Shown here one piece after another: positions 14,148-20,960 of a stretch of 20,960 nt of DNA. The stretch is from CAG-552 sp964516925. Lineage in GTDB: Bacteria > Bacillota > Clostridia > Christensenellales > Pumilibacteraceae. Every line of letters starts with the position of its first letter. The first letter of the stretch is position 1. A program made the position numbers and the translations under genes. The notes beneath the pieces are model-generated. The model was given only the letters and a program-made list of their open reading frames with translations, made no database searches and had not been told where the DNA came from. The DNA lies in contig CAZEXL010000022.1 of NCBI GenBank assembly GCA_964516925.1, forward strand, positions 1 through 20,960, read 5' to 3'.

Positions 14148-14204
14148 AACTTAGAATTTGCTCAAGCTTCTTTTGCTTACTTTTCTTCACAGAAGAAAAG
14201 TAAG
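14148..14204. repeat. Hairpin repeat, copy 3
   Basis: It has the same head, preceded by GCTTAAGC like copy 2, then the longest stem: CTTACTTTTCTTC (14176-14188) with GAAGAAAAGTAAG (14192-14204), 13 bp with a loop of 3 bases. Confidence 0.85.
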
Positions 14205-14465
14205 TGCAATGAGCTGAAACCGAACTTCCCCATTGCGTGCCGCCAAAAAAGCGCCACAAGTTTTCATTTTTACGCAAGATGAAAAAATATCAATCCTTAA
14301 CGGGGATGTCCTTCACAGGAAACAACTTTGAACAGAAACAATATAACGGATAACTGCCTCAATAATCATAAACTCGAACTTCGAACAGGGTCGCAATCTA
14401 AGTCTTTCAAAACTTGTTTGGGGTGCGTAAAAATCGGAAAATTGTTTTTACTTAATCGCGTTTAT

Positions 14466-14969
14466 TTACAAATTAATTTCAAGCGTGAATTGCGCATTGG
14501 CTTTATCGAGCGCCATTTGTGCCTTTGCAAGCGCATCGGCAGTCTTTTCGTATTCGGCATTAGCGTCTAAAACGTCGTAGTTAAGATAGCGATAATCCAA
14601 AACGCCCGAAGCGTGGTACGCCTGCTCGCGCACTTTGGGCAACTTGTCCTTCATTCTGGCGTATCTGTCTTTACGTTCGGACAGCTGCGGAATGTATACG
14701 AGCATTTGATCGATAGTCATGCCGAACTCCTCCAAAACGGTGGTGGAATTAAAAACGTTAAGGGCGTGCTTTACCGTTCTTATTTTTTCGTCTAGCTCTA
14801 CGAGCTTTTTTTGCGTAGCCTTAAAATCGTATTGCGGGCGAACGGACTCGATATCTTCTTCGATTGCCGCAATAAACTCCGCGCCGCTGCGTTCGCGTGC
14901 AAGCAGCGACGATTTTTCGTCGTTTAATCTTCTTAGTAATTTAGCCGCTTCGGCGGATGTGAATCTCAT
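14466..14969 (-). CDS. Coiled-coil protein of unknown function
   Basis: The 167-aa soluble protein is mostly helical and charged. Residues about 1-70 form one predicted helical pair ending KLVELDEKIRTVKHALNVFN. The middle, EEFGMTIDQMLVYIPQLSER, looks like a conserved core. Residues about 115-167 include a tyrosine-rich stretch (DYRYLNYDV) and another helix. I have an impression of similar hypothetical proteins in gut Firmicutes but cannot name the family. AAGGAG precedes the start. It follows the flavoprotein gene by 38 bases and is probably co-transcribed with it. Confidence 0.8.
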   Translation of the reverse strand: MRFTSAEAAKLLRRLNDEKSSLLARERSGAEFIAAIEEDIESVRPQYDFKATQKKLVELDEKIRTVKHALNVFNSTTVLEEFGMTIDQMLVYIPQLSERKDRYARMKDKLPKVREQAYHASGVLDYRYLNYDVLDANAEYEKTADALAKAQMALDKANAQFTLEINL

Positions 14970-15007
14970 AATAATACTCTCCTTACAATTAAATTTTATA
15001 TTGATTT

Positions 15008-15625
15008 TTATTTTATAAAATGCGTACTTACGTGCTTTTCTTTTTGCGGCAATCCGTACTTTTGCTTGCCGAGCGCAATACTTTTAATCAAAAACGCCAT
15101 GTTCCTTGCCAGCGTTCGCATAGTCTGCTTGCCTTCCTCGTCCTTTTCGGCTTCGCCGCAAGTAAGTCCGTGAATGCTGTTCCAATATTGACTAGACGCA
15201 ATCGGCATATCGGAAATGGTAAAATATTTATTAAGCTCGTCGAACGTCGCCGAACACCCTCCGCGCCTAGCGCATACCACGCTTGCACCTACCTTCATCG
15301 TCTTGTCGAAATCGGTACTGTAAAACAATCTGTCTAAACAAGCTATAAGCGTCGCGTTTGCCGAAGCGTAGTAAACGGGACTAGCCACAACCAGTCCGTC
15401 CGCTTCCTTAAATTTGGGCGCAAGTTCGTTTACGATATCGTCAAAAACGCACTTGCCCCTTTTGGCGCACTCGTTGCACGCAATGCAACCGCGTACGTCC
15501 TTTGTGCCTAGCTGAACGATTTCGAAGTCGATATTTTCTTCGTCGAACACCTTTTTCATCTCGCTAAGCGCCAAAAAAGTGTTGCCGCCGATTCTGGGAC
15601 TGCCGTTTATTGCCAATACTTTCAT
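15008..15625 (-). CDS. Iron-sulfur flavoprotein-like NADPH-dependent FMN reductase family protein
   Basis: This 205-aa flavodoxin-fold protein has the FMN phosphate loop NGSPRIGGNT (residues 7-16) and the flavin-facing segment VVASPVYYASANATLIACLD. Cysteines 47, 50, 53 and 59 form CX2CX2CX5C, within the compact spacing of Isf-type proteins that bind a 4Fe-4S cluster next to FMN. It is cytoplasmic, a probable electron carrier or reductase of unknown substrate. AAGGAG precedes the start, and a promoter lies at 15672-15700. It differs strongly from the paralogue at 533-1072 outside the motifs, so the two probably have different partners. Confidence 0.88.
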   Translation of the reverse strand: MKVLAINGSPRIGGNTFLALSEMKKVFDEENIDFEIVQLGTKDVRGCIACNECAKRGKCVFDDIVNELAPKFKEADGLVVASPVYYASANATLIACLDRLFYSTDFDKTMKVGASVVCARRGGCSATFDELNKYFTISDMPIASSQYWNSIHGLTCGEAEKDEEGKQTMRTLARNMAFLIKSIALGKQKYGLPQKEKHVSTHFIK

Positions 15626-15671
15626 CGTTTTCTCCTTGCTCCGTGCGTTTTCAGCTTTAACGCTTTAGTAT

Positions 15672-15700
15672 ATTGTAACCTATTTTAATCCGCAAATCAA
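15672..15700 (-). promoter_or_regulatory. Promoter of the flavoprotein / coiled-coil gene pair
   Basis: On the minus strand -35 TTGATT (15695-15700) and -10 TACAAT (15672-15677) have a 17-bp spacer. The predicted start leaves a leader of about 40 bases. Confidence 0.7.
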
Positions 15701-15750
15701 GCTTTTTTGTAAAGATATTCACCGTATTTTGTAAAAGACCGCATTTGCAA

Positions 15751-15790
15751 AAAGAAAAATCGAACGACATTTTTGCCGTCCGATTTTTTT
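15751..15790 (-). terminator. Terminator of the surface protein operon
   Basis: On the minus strand AATCGGACGGC pairs with GTCGTTCGATT (11 bp, G-U pairs allowed) around AAAAAT, followed by TTTTTC. It lies about 25 bases after the stop at 15810. Confidence 0.85.
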
Positions 15791-15809
15791 GTTTAGAAAA
15801 GTTTTAGTA

Positions 15810-18800
15810 TTACGCCGCGATTTCCTTTTCGCAAACGTCGCATTTACCGTCGTCGTTATCGTCCGAATGAGCCGCTTCGTCCTTTTTGAAGTCGCAACCC
15901 TCGTTGTCGCAAGCGTAGTAATGCGTTTCGTCGTCGCTATGCAAACTACAATTATGCTCGCCGTAACTGCCGTACGACTCGCCGCAAATCGAGCAAACCG
16001 CCTTGCTAACGCAAGTTGCCGTGCCGCCCTCGCAGTCGTGATCGCATATTCTCGCGCGCAAACCGTAGTTATATAATGCGGAAGCAAGCTTCTTTTGCTT
16101 ATCCGACGAAGATTGACTCGTTTTGAGAAGATACAAGCAGTCGTTTACGCTTACGCTAAGCGTTTCCTTTTCTTCTTCGGAAGTCTTAATCGCAAAAGTA
16201 TAAACGGTGCCAAAGTCGGACGCCGCAATGCCGCCCGTAACAAACGTATAGTAGTCGCCGTCCTTTACGATTTTGTCGGTTACGTCGACGCCGTTAAAAT
16301 AAACGCTCTCGCCGCTTTCGAGCGCGAACTTCACCTTAATGAAAGTCATGTTGCCTACGACAATCGAATATTCCTTAAAGCTCTCGCCGATAGTAACGGC
16401 AGACTGCGGAATTTCGGTTTCGGGTACGGTATATTCGCCGTCAAGCGATTCGTAACCGAAGTATTCTTCCGCCGCCGCGCCGTAACCAAGCGTGCCGTTT
16501 ATAAGATTTATAACGGTTTGGTCGTCGCTGCTGTTTAGAACGTTTTTAAGATTTGCTTCGACGCTGTAATTATCCTTTGTCGCCTTAACCGTGCCGTCGT
16601 AACTTAAAACGGCTTTAATGTTATCGCCCATGCTTTGCGGATTGATACCTTCGAGTGCGAAAACATAAAGTCCGGTTTTTGCGTCGAACGCTCCGTTTAC
16701 GGTCTTGGTTTTGCCGTGGAACGTAAATTCTACGCTAAGCTTGCTTAAATCGAATTCGACGTCAAATGCCATTACGTAGTACTTGATTGCGATATCGCCG
16801 CCGATATTTACTGCTTGACCGTAGAATTCGTATCTTGCCAAAACGCTATCGCCGCTTAAAACGGGGTATGCGTCCTTAGCAACGTTCTGTCCCCATGCCG
16901 AGCCGAGAAGCATTGCCACTTCGCCCGAAGCGAACTGAATATCCGTTTTAACGCTTGCGTTTACGACTATCGTGTCCGAAGCCTTAGCGCAGCTGTCTGC
17001 AAGATAATAGTTGTTAACCGAATTGTTGACATCGAACTTTCTGCACCAACCTACAATCGCGCCCGAATGATCGTTGCTGCCGCTTGCGCTTATTATTTTG
17101 CCGTAGTTAAAGCAGTTTTTAAGCGAAATTACGGCATTGTTGTTAATGTATCCGCAAATTCCGCCTATGTAACCGCCCTGCGTACCTGTGCTTTTTACGG
17201 TGCCGATATTAGCGCAGTTTTCGATTACGATCTGAGAGTTAGCGTAAGCTACCACGCCGCCTATGCAGTCGTGTCCGCCCGAAGTAACGTCGCCGTAGTT
17301 GACGCAGTATGTTACTTGCGATCCGCCGTTCATATCGCCTATTACGCCGCCAATGTGCTTTGCTACTCCGACGAAAGTAACGGTACCGTAGTTGTTGCAA
17401 TACAAAATGCGTGTTTTGGTGTTCGCCGTGCCGACTATGCCGCCGCACACTTCGCCCGTCTGCATCGTAACGGAGCCGTAGTATGCGCAGTTTTTAACCG
17501 TCGAAGCGTCGGCGTTACCAACAACGCCGCCTATGTATTTGTTTGCGTTTGTAGCAAACTCGCTTTGATCGGATATGTTTACGTAAGAAACAACGCTTTC
17601 TATCGTCGCTTTGCCGTAAGCTCTGCCTATAACGCCGCCTATCGTTTGAACGCCGCTAGCCGAGATAACTATCGAGCCTTTTACGGTAAGGTTTTTAATC
17701 GTTGCTCCGTTTACCGCTCCGAAAAGTCCGCGCTCGCCGCTTGTTGCCGCAATAGACAATTCCGAAACGGTTTTGTCGTTTCCGTCAAAAACGCCGCCGT
17801 ACGGCTTGTCGGCGGTACCGATTGCCGTCCACTCGTAATTTTGTAAATCGATATTGTCCGTCAAAATGCCGTTGCAATTCGTTTGACCGTTGCTTACGTA
17901 TTCGGCAAACCAGAAAAGCTGACCTACGTTGGATATTTCGTAAACGCCGTCGTTTAACGTTGCCGGCTGATAGTGCTTTTGACCGTCGGTTTGAGTGCAA
18001 ATACCGTTTTCGTATACGTGATGTTCGTCCTGCACGTCGTTGCTGTATCCCGTTATCGTATCGGAACTGCAAGTTTCGAGCACCGGATAAACGAACTCGC
18101 TTACAAAATCGGGCGTCGCGTCGCCGCCGATGCCGAGCGTCTGCTTCCACAATCCGTTCGACTTCTTGCCGTTAAGCAAATACGCAACCTCACCCGAAGC
18201 AAATTCTTCGGCGGTTTTGTATTCTACGTTTGTAACGCTTCCGTACGAACCTTTATTAACCACTCCCTCCATTTCGTCGTTAGCGTAATAGCAATTGTCG
18301 ATTACCGTGTTATTGCTTTTTTCACTTTTAGCCACATATCCTATTTGACTTGCGTCAGCGGCACACTCGATATGCCCGAAGAAGTAACAATTGCGTATGG
18401 TGCTGCTTATTTGTACCATGCCCGCAATGCCGCCGCCTCTTTGGGGTGCCGTGATTTTACTTGTACTGTAACAGTCGGAGATCGTAGCGGTTTTATCGCC
18501 TTCTCCCAAAAGTCCGCAAATTCCGCCTACGCGCCCGTCGCTATCGCCGGTGCTCGTAGAAGCGATATCGCATTTTTCGGAGCCGCATCTTTTTATGCTG
18601 CCGCAACAGCCGCCGCTGATGCCGCCGATATATTTACCGCCTCTTACAACGCAATTTTTAGCGATACAATTTTCAATCGTGCCGGTGTCGAACATAAATC
18701 CCGTTATCGCGCCTACATAAGAAGACCCGCCTTCGAAATAAGAGGAAGCTATCGTTAAGTTTTTTACCGTTCCGTCTTTAACGCAACCTATAAAACCACC

Positions 18801-20306
18801 GAACCTTTCCGCCGTTCTTTTCATATATAAACCGCTTATTGTATGATTGTTGCCGTCGAACGTTCCGTAATATCTGTTGCTATCGTTAGCGCCTCTGTTG
18901 CTTATAGGCGTCCATAACATAAATTCGGTTACGTCGCCTACAAGCACGCCGTCCGCTACAACGTCTTTGTTAACTACGATGTCGTCGGTTAGACGCGCGT
19001 TTGCGCTTTTGTTTGCGTCGACGCCGTCGAGCGTACCGTTAGTCAATGCCGCAAACCAATAAAGCTGACCTGCGTTGGATATTTCGTAATAGTCGTCGGT
19101 CATATCGTCTAAAGTACCGTTATCGTTAAGCGTAGCCGGCTGATAGTGCGTATTGTCGTGAGTGCAAAATCCGTTTTGATAGTCGTGCACCGGAGTAGCC
19201 GAACGGTCGTTGTCGTTGCTGTATTCGGCTTTGCAAGTGGTATACACTCTGTACACGGTATTGCCGCTTAGCGAGGGTAAGCCCGCTCCGCAAGTTTGAT
19301 ACCACGTTTGGCTTCCGTCCGTTTTGCCGCCGTTAAGCAAATACGTTACTTCGCCTAAAGCAAACGACTGCTCGCTCATTTGCGTAGTGCCGCTTCGTTG
19401 TGCGTCGCTAAGAGCGTTCAGATAGTAGCAGTTGCTTACGTTTACCGTAACTTTATTTCCGCTTCGAGCAAACGTGTTGCCGCTTTCTTCGCTTACAAGA
19501 TTAAACGTTGCCGCTACGTAAGAATTCGCTATGGTTGCCGTTACGCTTGTATAACCTATTATTCCGCCGCAAAACTTCGTGCTTGTTCCTTCGATAGAAC
19601 CGGTAAACGCGCAATCGGTTACGGTAATCGTTCCGCCTCCGCCGTTTGCAATCAAACCGCCGTGCGTGCCGTCGCCTTCGACCGACGAAGTTATTTCTAC
19701 GTCGCTTATGCATTTTTCAATTTTTACGTCGCCGCCTTGCACCCTGCCGATAATGCTTGCGGCAAACTTTTGGGTAGTCGAAATCGTTCCGTCTACTATA
19801 AGATTTTTTATCGTTGCTCCGTTTACGTACGAGAACGGAGCGGCATATTGTTCGGTTTGCTCCAATGCGAGATTAAGAACCTTTTTGTTGCCGTCAAAAG
19901 TTCCGCCGTAAGCGTTTTCGCCGTTGCCTATGCCGAAAGCTTTTATCGCGCTTGCGTCCACGTTGTCGGTAAGCTTACCGTTTATCGAGGTTTCGCCGCC
20001 GTTAACTTTAGCCGCAAACCACAAAAGCTGACCTGCGTTGGATATTTCGTAATAATCGTCGGTCGTATCGTCCGCCGTTCCGTTATCGTTATGCGTTGCC
20101 GGCTGATAGTGTCCGTTTTCGCATATGCCGTTTGTGTACGTACCGGTACAATCGGCTTCGACGCACGACGTTGCGACGCTATTGTCGCCGTTTGCGTTCG
20201 CAACCGAATAGCGCATGCCAGCAAAAGCGATGAACAGCATAGCGAATACTATCGCGCACGCCGCTTTTAGAAGTTTTTTATCTTTCTTAATTTGAGTATT
20301 TTTCAT
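15810..20306 (-). CDS. Large secreted repeat protein with GLUG-like modules and Cys-rich tail
   Basis: The 1498-aa protein has a signal peptide (basic start, hydrophobic residues about 15-38). Three large modules, opening near residues 63, 385 and 775, each start with HYQPAT, then YEISNAGQL or NVGQL and WFA. They continue with GLUG-like repeats such as YIGGVVGNADASTVKNCAYY and close with a copy of ASGEVAYLLNG, ending near 1125. A non-repeated beta-rich region follows (about 1140-1415). The end (1418-1498) is Cys/His-rich with CSICGESYG and HSDDNDDGKCDVCEKE. No LPxTG or other wall-sorting signal is visible, so attachment may be indirect. Such proteins are usually adhesin-like; the function here is inference. 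AAAAGGAGGT precedes the start, 41 bases after the lipoprotein gene. Confidence 0.88.
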   Translation of the reverse strand: MKNTQIKKDKKLLKAACAIVFAMLFIAFAGMRYSVANANGDNSVATSCVEADCTGTYTNGICENGHYQPATHNDNGTADDTTDDYYEISNAGQLLWFAAKVNGGETSINGKLTDNVDASAIKAFGIGNGENAYGGTFDGNKKVLNLALEQTEQYAAPFSYVNGATIKNLIVDGTISTTQKFAASIIGRVQGGDVKIEKCISDVEITSSVEGDGTHGGLIANGGGGTITVTDCAFTGSIEGTSTKFCGGIIGYTSVTATIANSYVAATFNLVSEESGNTFARSGNKVTVNVSNCYYLNALSDAQRSGTTQMSEQSFALGEVTYLLNGGKTDGSQTWYQTCGAGLPSLSGNTVYRVYTTCKAEYSNDNDRSATPVHDYQNGFCTHDNTHYQPATLNDNGTLDDMTDDYYEISNAGQLYWFAALTNGTLDGVDANKSANARLTDDIVVNKDVVADGVLVGDVTEFMLWTPISNRGANDSNRYYGTFDGNNHTISGLYMKRTAERFGGFIGCVKDGTVKNLTIASSYFEGGSSYVGAITGFMFDTGTIENCIAKNCVVRGGKYIGGISGGCCGSIKRCGSEKCDIASTSTGDSDGRVGGICGLLGEGDKTATISDCYSTSKITAPQRGGGIAGMVQISSTIRNCYFFGHIECAADASQIGYVAKSEKSNNTVIDNCYYANDEMEGVVNKGSYGSVTNVEYKTAEEFASGEVAYLLNGKKSNGLWKQTLGIGGDATPDFVSEFVYPVLETCSSDTITGYSNDVQDEHHVYENGICTQTDGQKHYQPATLNDGVYEISNVGQLFWFAEYVSNGQTNCNGILTDNIDLQNYEWTAIGTADKPYGGVFDGNDKTVSELSIAATSGERGLFGAVNGATIKNLTVKGSIVISASGVQTIGGVIGRAYGKATIESVVSYVNISDQSEFATNANKYIGGVVGNADASTVKNCAYYGSVTMQTGEVCGGIVGTANTKTRILYCNNYGTVTFVGVAKHIGGVIGDMNGGSQVTYCVNYGDVTSGGHDCIGGVVAYANSQIVIENCANIGTVKSTGTQGGYIGGICGYINNNAVISLKNCFNYGKIISASGSNDHSGAIVGWCRKFDVNNSVNNYYLADSCAKASDTIVVNASVKTDIQFASGEVAMLLGSAWGQNVAKDAYPVLSGDSVLARYEFYGQAVNIGGDIAIKYYVMAFDVEFDLSKLSVEFTFHGKTKTVNGAFDAKTGLYVFALEGINPQSMGDNIKAVLSYDGTVKATKDNYSVEANLKNVLNSSDDQTVINLINGTLGYGAAAEEYFGYESLDGEYTVPETEIPQSAVTIGESFKEYSIVVGNMTFIKVKFALESGESVYFNGVDVTDKIVKDGDYYTFVTGGIAASDFGTVYTFAIKTSEEEKETLSVSVNDCLYLLKTSQSSSDKQKKLASALYNYGLRARICDHDCEGGTATCVSKAVCSICGESYGSYGEHNCSLHSDDETHYYACDNEGCDFKKDEAAHSDDNDDGKCDVCEKEIAA

Positions 20307-20347
20307 TTTTACCTCCTTTTAACCTTGGGTAAACGCATACCTTATCG

Positions 20348-20770
20348 TTAATTTTTGTCCATCGGCAAGTCGAACCCTTCGTTTTTGTCCGCAATCGACC
20401 CGTCGACGGTTTCTTGGCAACCCGGATTGTCGCAAATGTTGTCGTGATTTGCGTCGGTGTGGCTTGACTTGCCGGGCGTAAGTACGTCGCCGCACCTTTC
20501 GCACAAAATATCGGTAGTACAGTCTCCGTCGTCGTCAGCCGATTGATGTCCGAGCGCCTCTATCGTTTGTTTGTCTTCGTGGTTACACTTAGTGCAGGTG
20601 CGAACTTTTTCGCCGCTTGTCGTGCACGTAGCGTCAGTCGTAATCGTCCACGCCGAATATTCGTGGTCGCAAGGCTTGTTGCAGCTTGCTACCGAAACAG
20701 GTATAACGATAGCTGCCACCAATACCACCGCGGCGATCGCAATGATGCAAATTAGCTTTTTCTTATCCAT
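20348..20770 (-). CDS. Small Cys-rich lipoprotein
   Basis: The 140-aa precursor has a basic start (MDKKK), a hydrophobic segment of about 20 residues and a lipobox-like VASC at residues 27-30, predicting lipidation at Cys30. The mature part holds repeated Cys/His motifs: CDHEYSAWTI, TCTKCNHEDK, ILCERCGD and SHTDANHDNICDNPGCQE. The last resembles the end of the neighbouring 1498-aa protein. AAGGAGG precedes the start. It is the first gene of the pair and may display or anchor a Cys-rich domain at the membrane surface; metal binding is plausible but unproven. Confidence 0.82.
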   Translation of the reverse strand: MDKKKLICIIAIAAVVLVAAIVIPVSVASCNKPCDHEYSAWTITTDATCTTSGEKVRTCTKCNHEDKQTIEALGHQSADDDGDCTTDILCERCGDVLTPGKSSHTDANHDNICDNPGCQETVDGSIADKNEGFDLPMDKN

Positions 20771-20798
20771 AAGTTCCTCCTTATAATAATTTTTGTAT

Positions 20799-20830
20799 AA
20801 AAAAAGACGCCTAGGCGGAACCTTTTAGGC
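20799..20830 (-). terminator. Possible attenuator in the leader of the surface protein operon
   Basis: GCCTAGG (20809-20815) pairs with CC and TAGGC (up to 20830) with a 3-base bulge. On the minus strand the hairpin is followed by GTC and seven Ts. It lies between a -10-like element at 20859 and the lipoprotein start, so it could control read-through. The stem is short, so confidence is low. Confidence 0.4.
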
Positions 20831-20858
20831 TTCGCTTAAGCGACTTGAAAGAAAAAAT

Positions 20859-20864
20859 ATTATA
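20859..20864 (-). promoter_or_regulatory. Possible -10 element of the surface protein operon
   Basis: TATAAT on the minus strand is a perfect -10, but no clear -35 lies 16-18 bp upstream. The -35 area is occupied by an inverted repeat AGACGG/CCGTCT (20875-20880 with 20888-20893), which may bind an activator or repressor, or may be the stem of an upstream gene's terminator. Confidence 0.45.
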
Positions 20865-20906
20865 TGCGGAAAATAGACGGCTTCTATCCGTCTGCTTGCA
20901 TATATG

Positions 20907-20960
<54 letters not shown>

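Larger units (their letters stand above)
13785..14465. other. 681-bp non-coding region with repeats
   Basis: No gene with a ribosome binding site is seen on either strand. The region contains three copies of a hairpin-bearing repeat (13946-14204), an unrelated palindromic element at 14090-14117, and further inverted repeats: TTTTCAT/ATGAAAA near 14261-14286, and GCAATG/CATTGC near 14205-14236. The part from 14290 to 14465 shows nothing I can name. It separates the YwaF-like operon from the coiled-coil gene and looks like an intergenic repeat-accumulation site. Confidence 0.7.

Noticed and set aside
13946..14204. CRISPR-like array
   Set aside because: Only three unevenly spaced, diverged copies with internal long hairpins; the intervening segments are not uniform spacers and there are no cas genes.
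13946..14204. Intrinsic terminators for flanking operons
   Set aside because: The stems are strong but neither strand shows a T-run directly after them, and one locus would not need three copies.
14290..14465. Small gene or structured RNA between the repeats and the coiled-coil gene
   Set aside because: No start with ribosome binding site, no promoter and no convincing stem series were visible.
15810..16060. LPxTG-type sorting signal or S-layer anchor at the end of the surface protein
   Set aside because: The C-terminus is Cys/His/Asp-rich and lacks LPxTG, a hydrophobic helix or SLH-like repeats.
17067..20270. Several long plus-strand open frames opposite the surface protein gene
   Set aside because: They mirror the repetitive minus-strand gene, lack start signals and encode Ala/Tyr/Arg-rich strings without domain features.

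Overview
All convincing genes here, 18 gene loci (one of them split by a frameshift) and one tRNA, lie on the minus strand, so transcription runs from high to low coordinates. Strong AGGAGG-type ribosome binding sites, near-consensus sigma-A promoters, tightly overlapping operons, and large secreted proteins with Cys-rich repeat tails of a kind common in gut Clostridia suggest a Bacillota (Clostridia-like), probably host-associated and uncultured, genome. I cannot place it more precisely. No phage, IS, CRISPR or rRNA was found. The right edge runs into a tetranucleotide repeat and the left edge into A/T-rich low-complexity DNA, so this may be a whole contig.

Layout, left to right. 1-473: tRNA-Ser(UGA) with promoter and terminator, plus a displaced second copy of its 3' end with its own hairpin. 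533-3552: an accessory operon (acyl-CoA N-acyltransferase-like protein, GtrA-type membrane protein, ADP-ribosylglycohydrolase, iron-sulfur flavoprotein-like reductase). 3653-6294: a small charged protein, an unusual trigger factor fused to DUF1292, a GNAT acetyltransferase, then a PPOX-fold protein. 6398-9609: a TetR-controlled envelope-stress or drug-export operon (TetR, LiaF-like protein, ABC ATPase, ABC-2 permease) with a consensus promoter and a palindromic operator candidate. 9630-12163: a self-contained single-gene unit, with its own promoter and terminator, encoding an 803-aa HD domain / RyR domain / Rossmann (SLOG-like) fusion; this is the best candidate for an undescribed nucleotide-signalling or defence protein. 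12201-13784: two overlapping YwaF/TMEM164-type membrane proteins, the second broken by one extra base in a G6 run. 13785-14465: non-coding, with three diverged copies of a hairpin-bearing repeat whose stems covary. 14466-15700: a second flavoprotein and a coiled-coil protein of unknown function. 15751-20960: a secreted 1498-aa repeat protein and a small lipoprotein sharing a Cys-rich motif, behind a leader with a possible attenuator and an (AAGC)n microsatellite.

Functionally the window mixes housekeeping (tRNA, chaperone), redox flavoproteins, envelope functions (GtrA, LiaF/ABC, YwaF-like proteins, surface adhesin-like proteins) and one likely horizontally acquired sensor/effector. Assignments come from reading motifs by eye; no database search was run.
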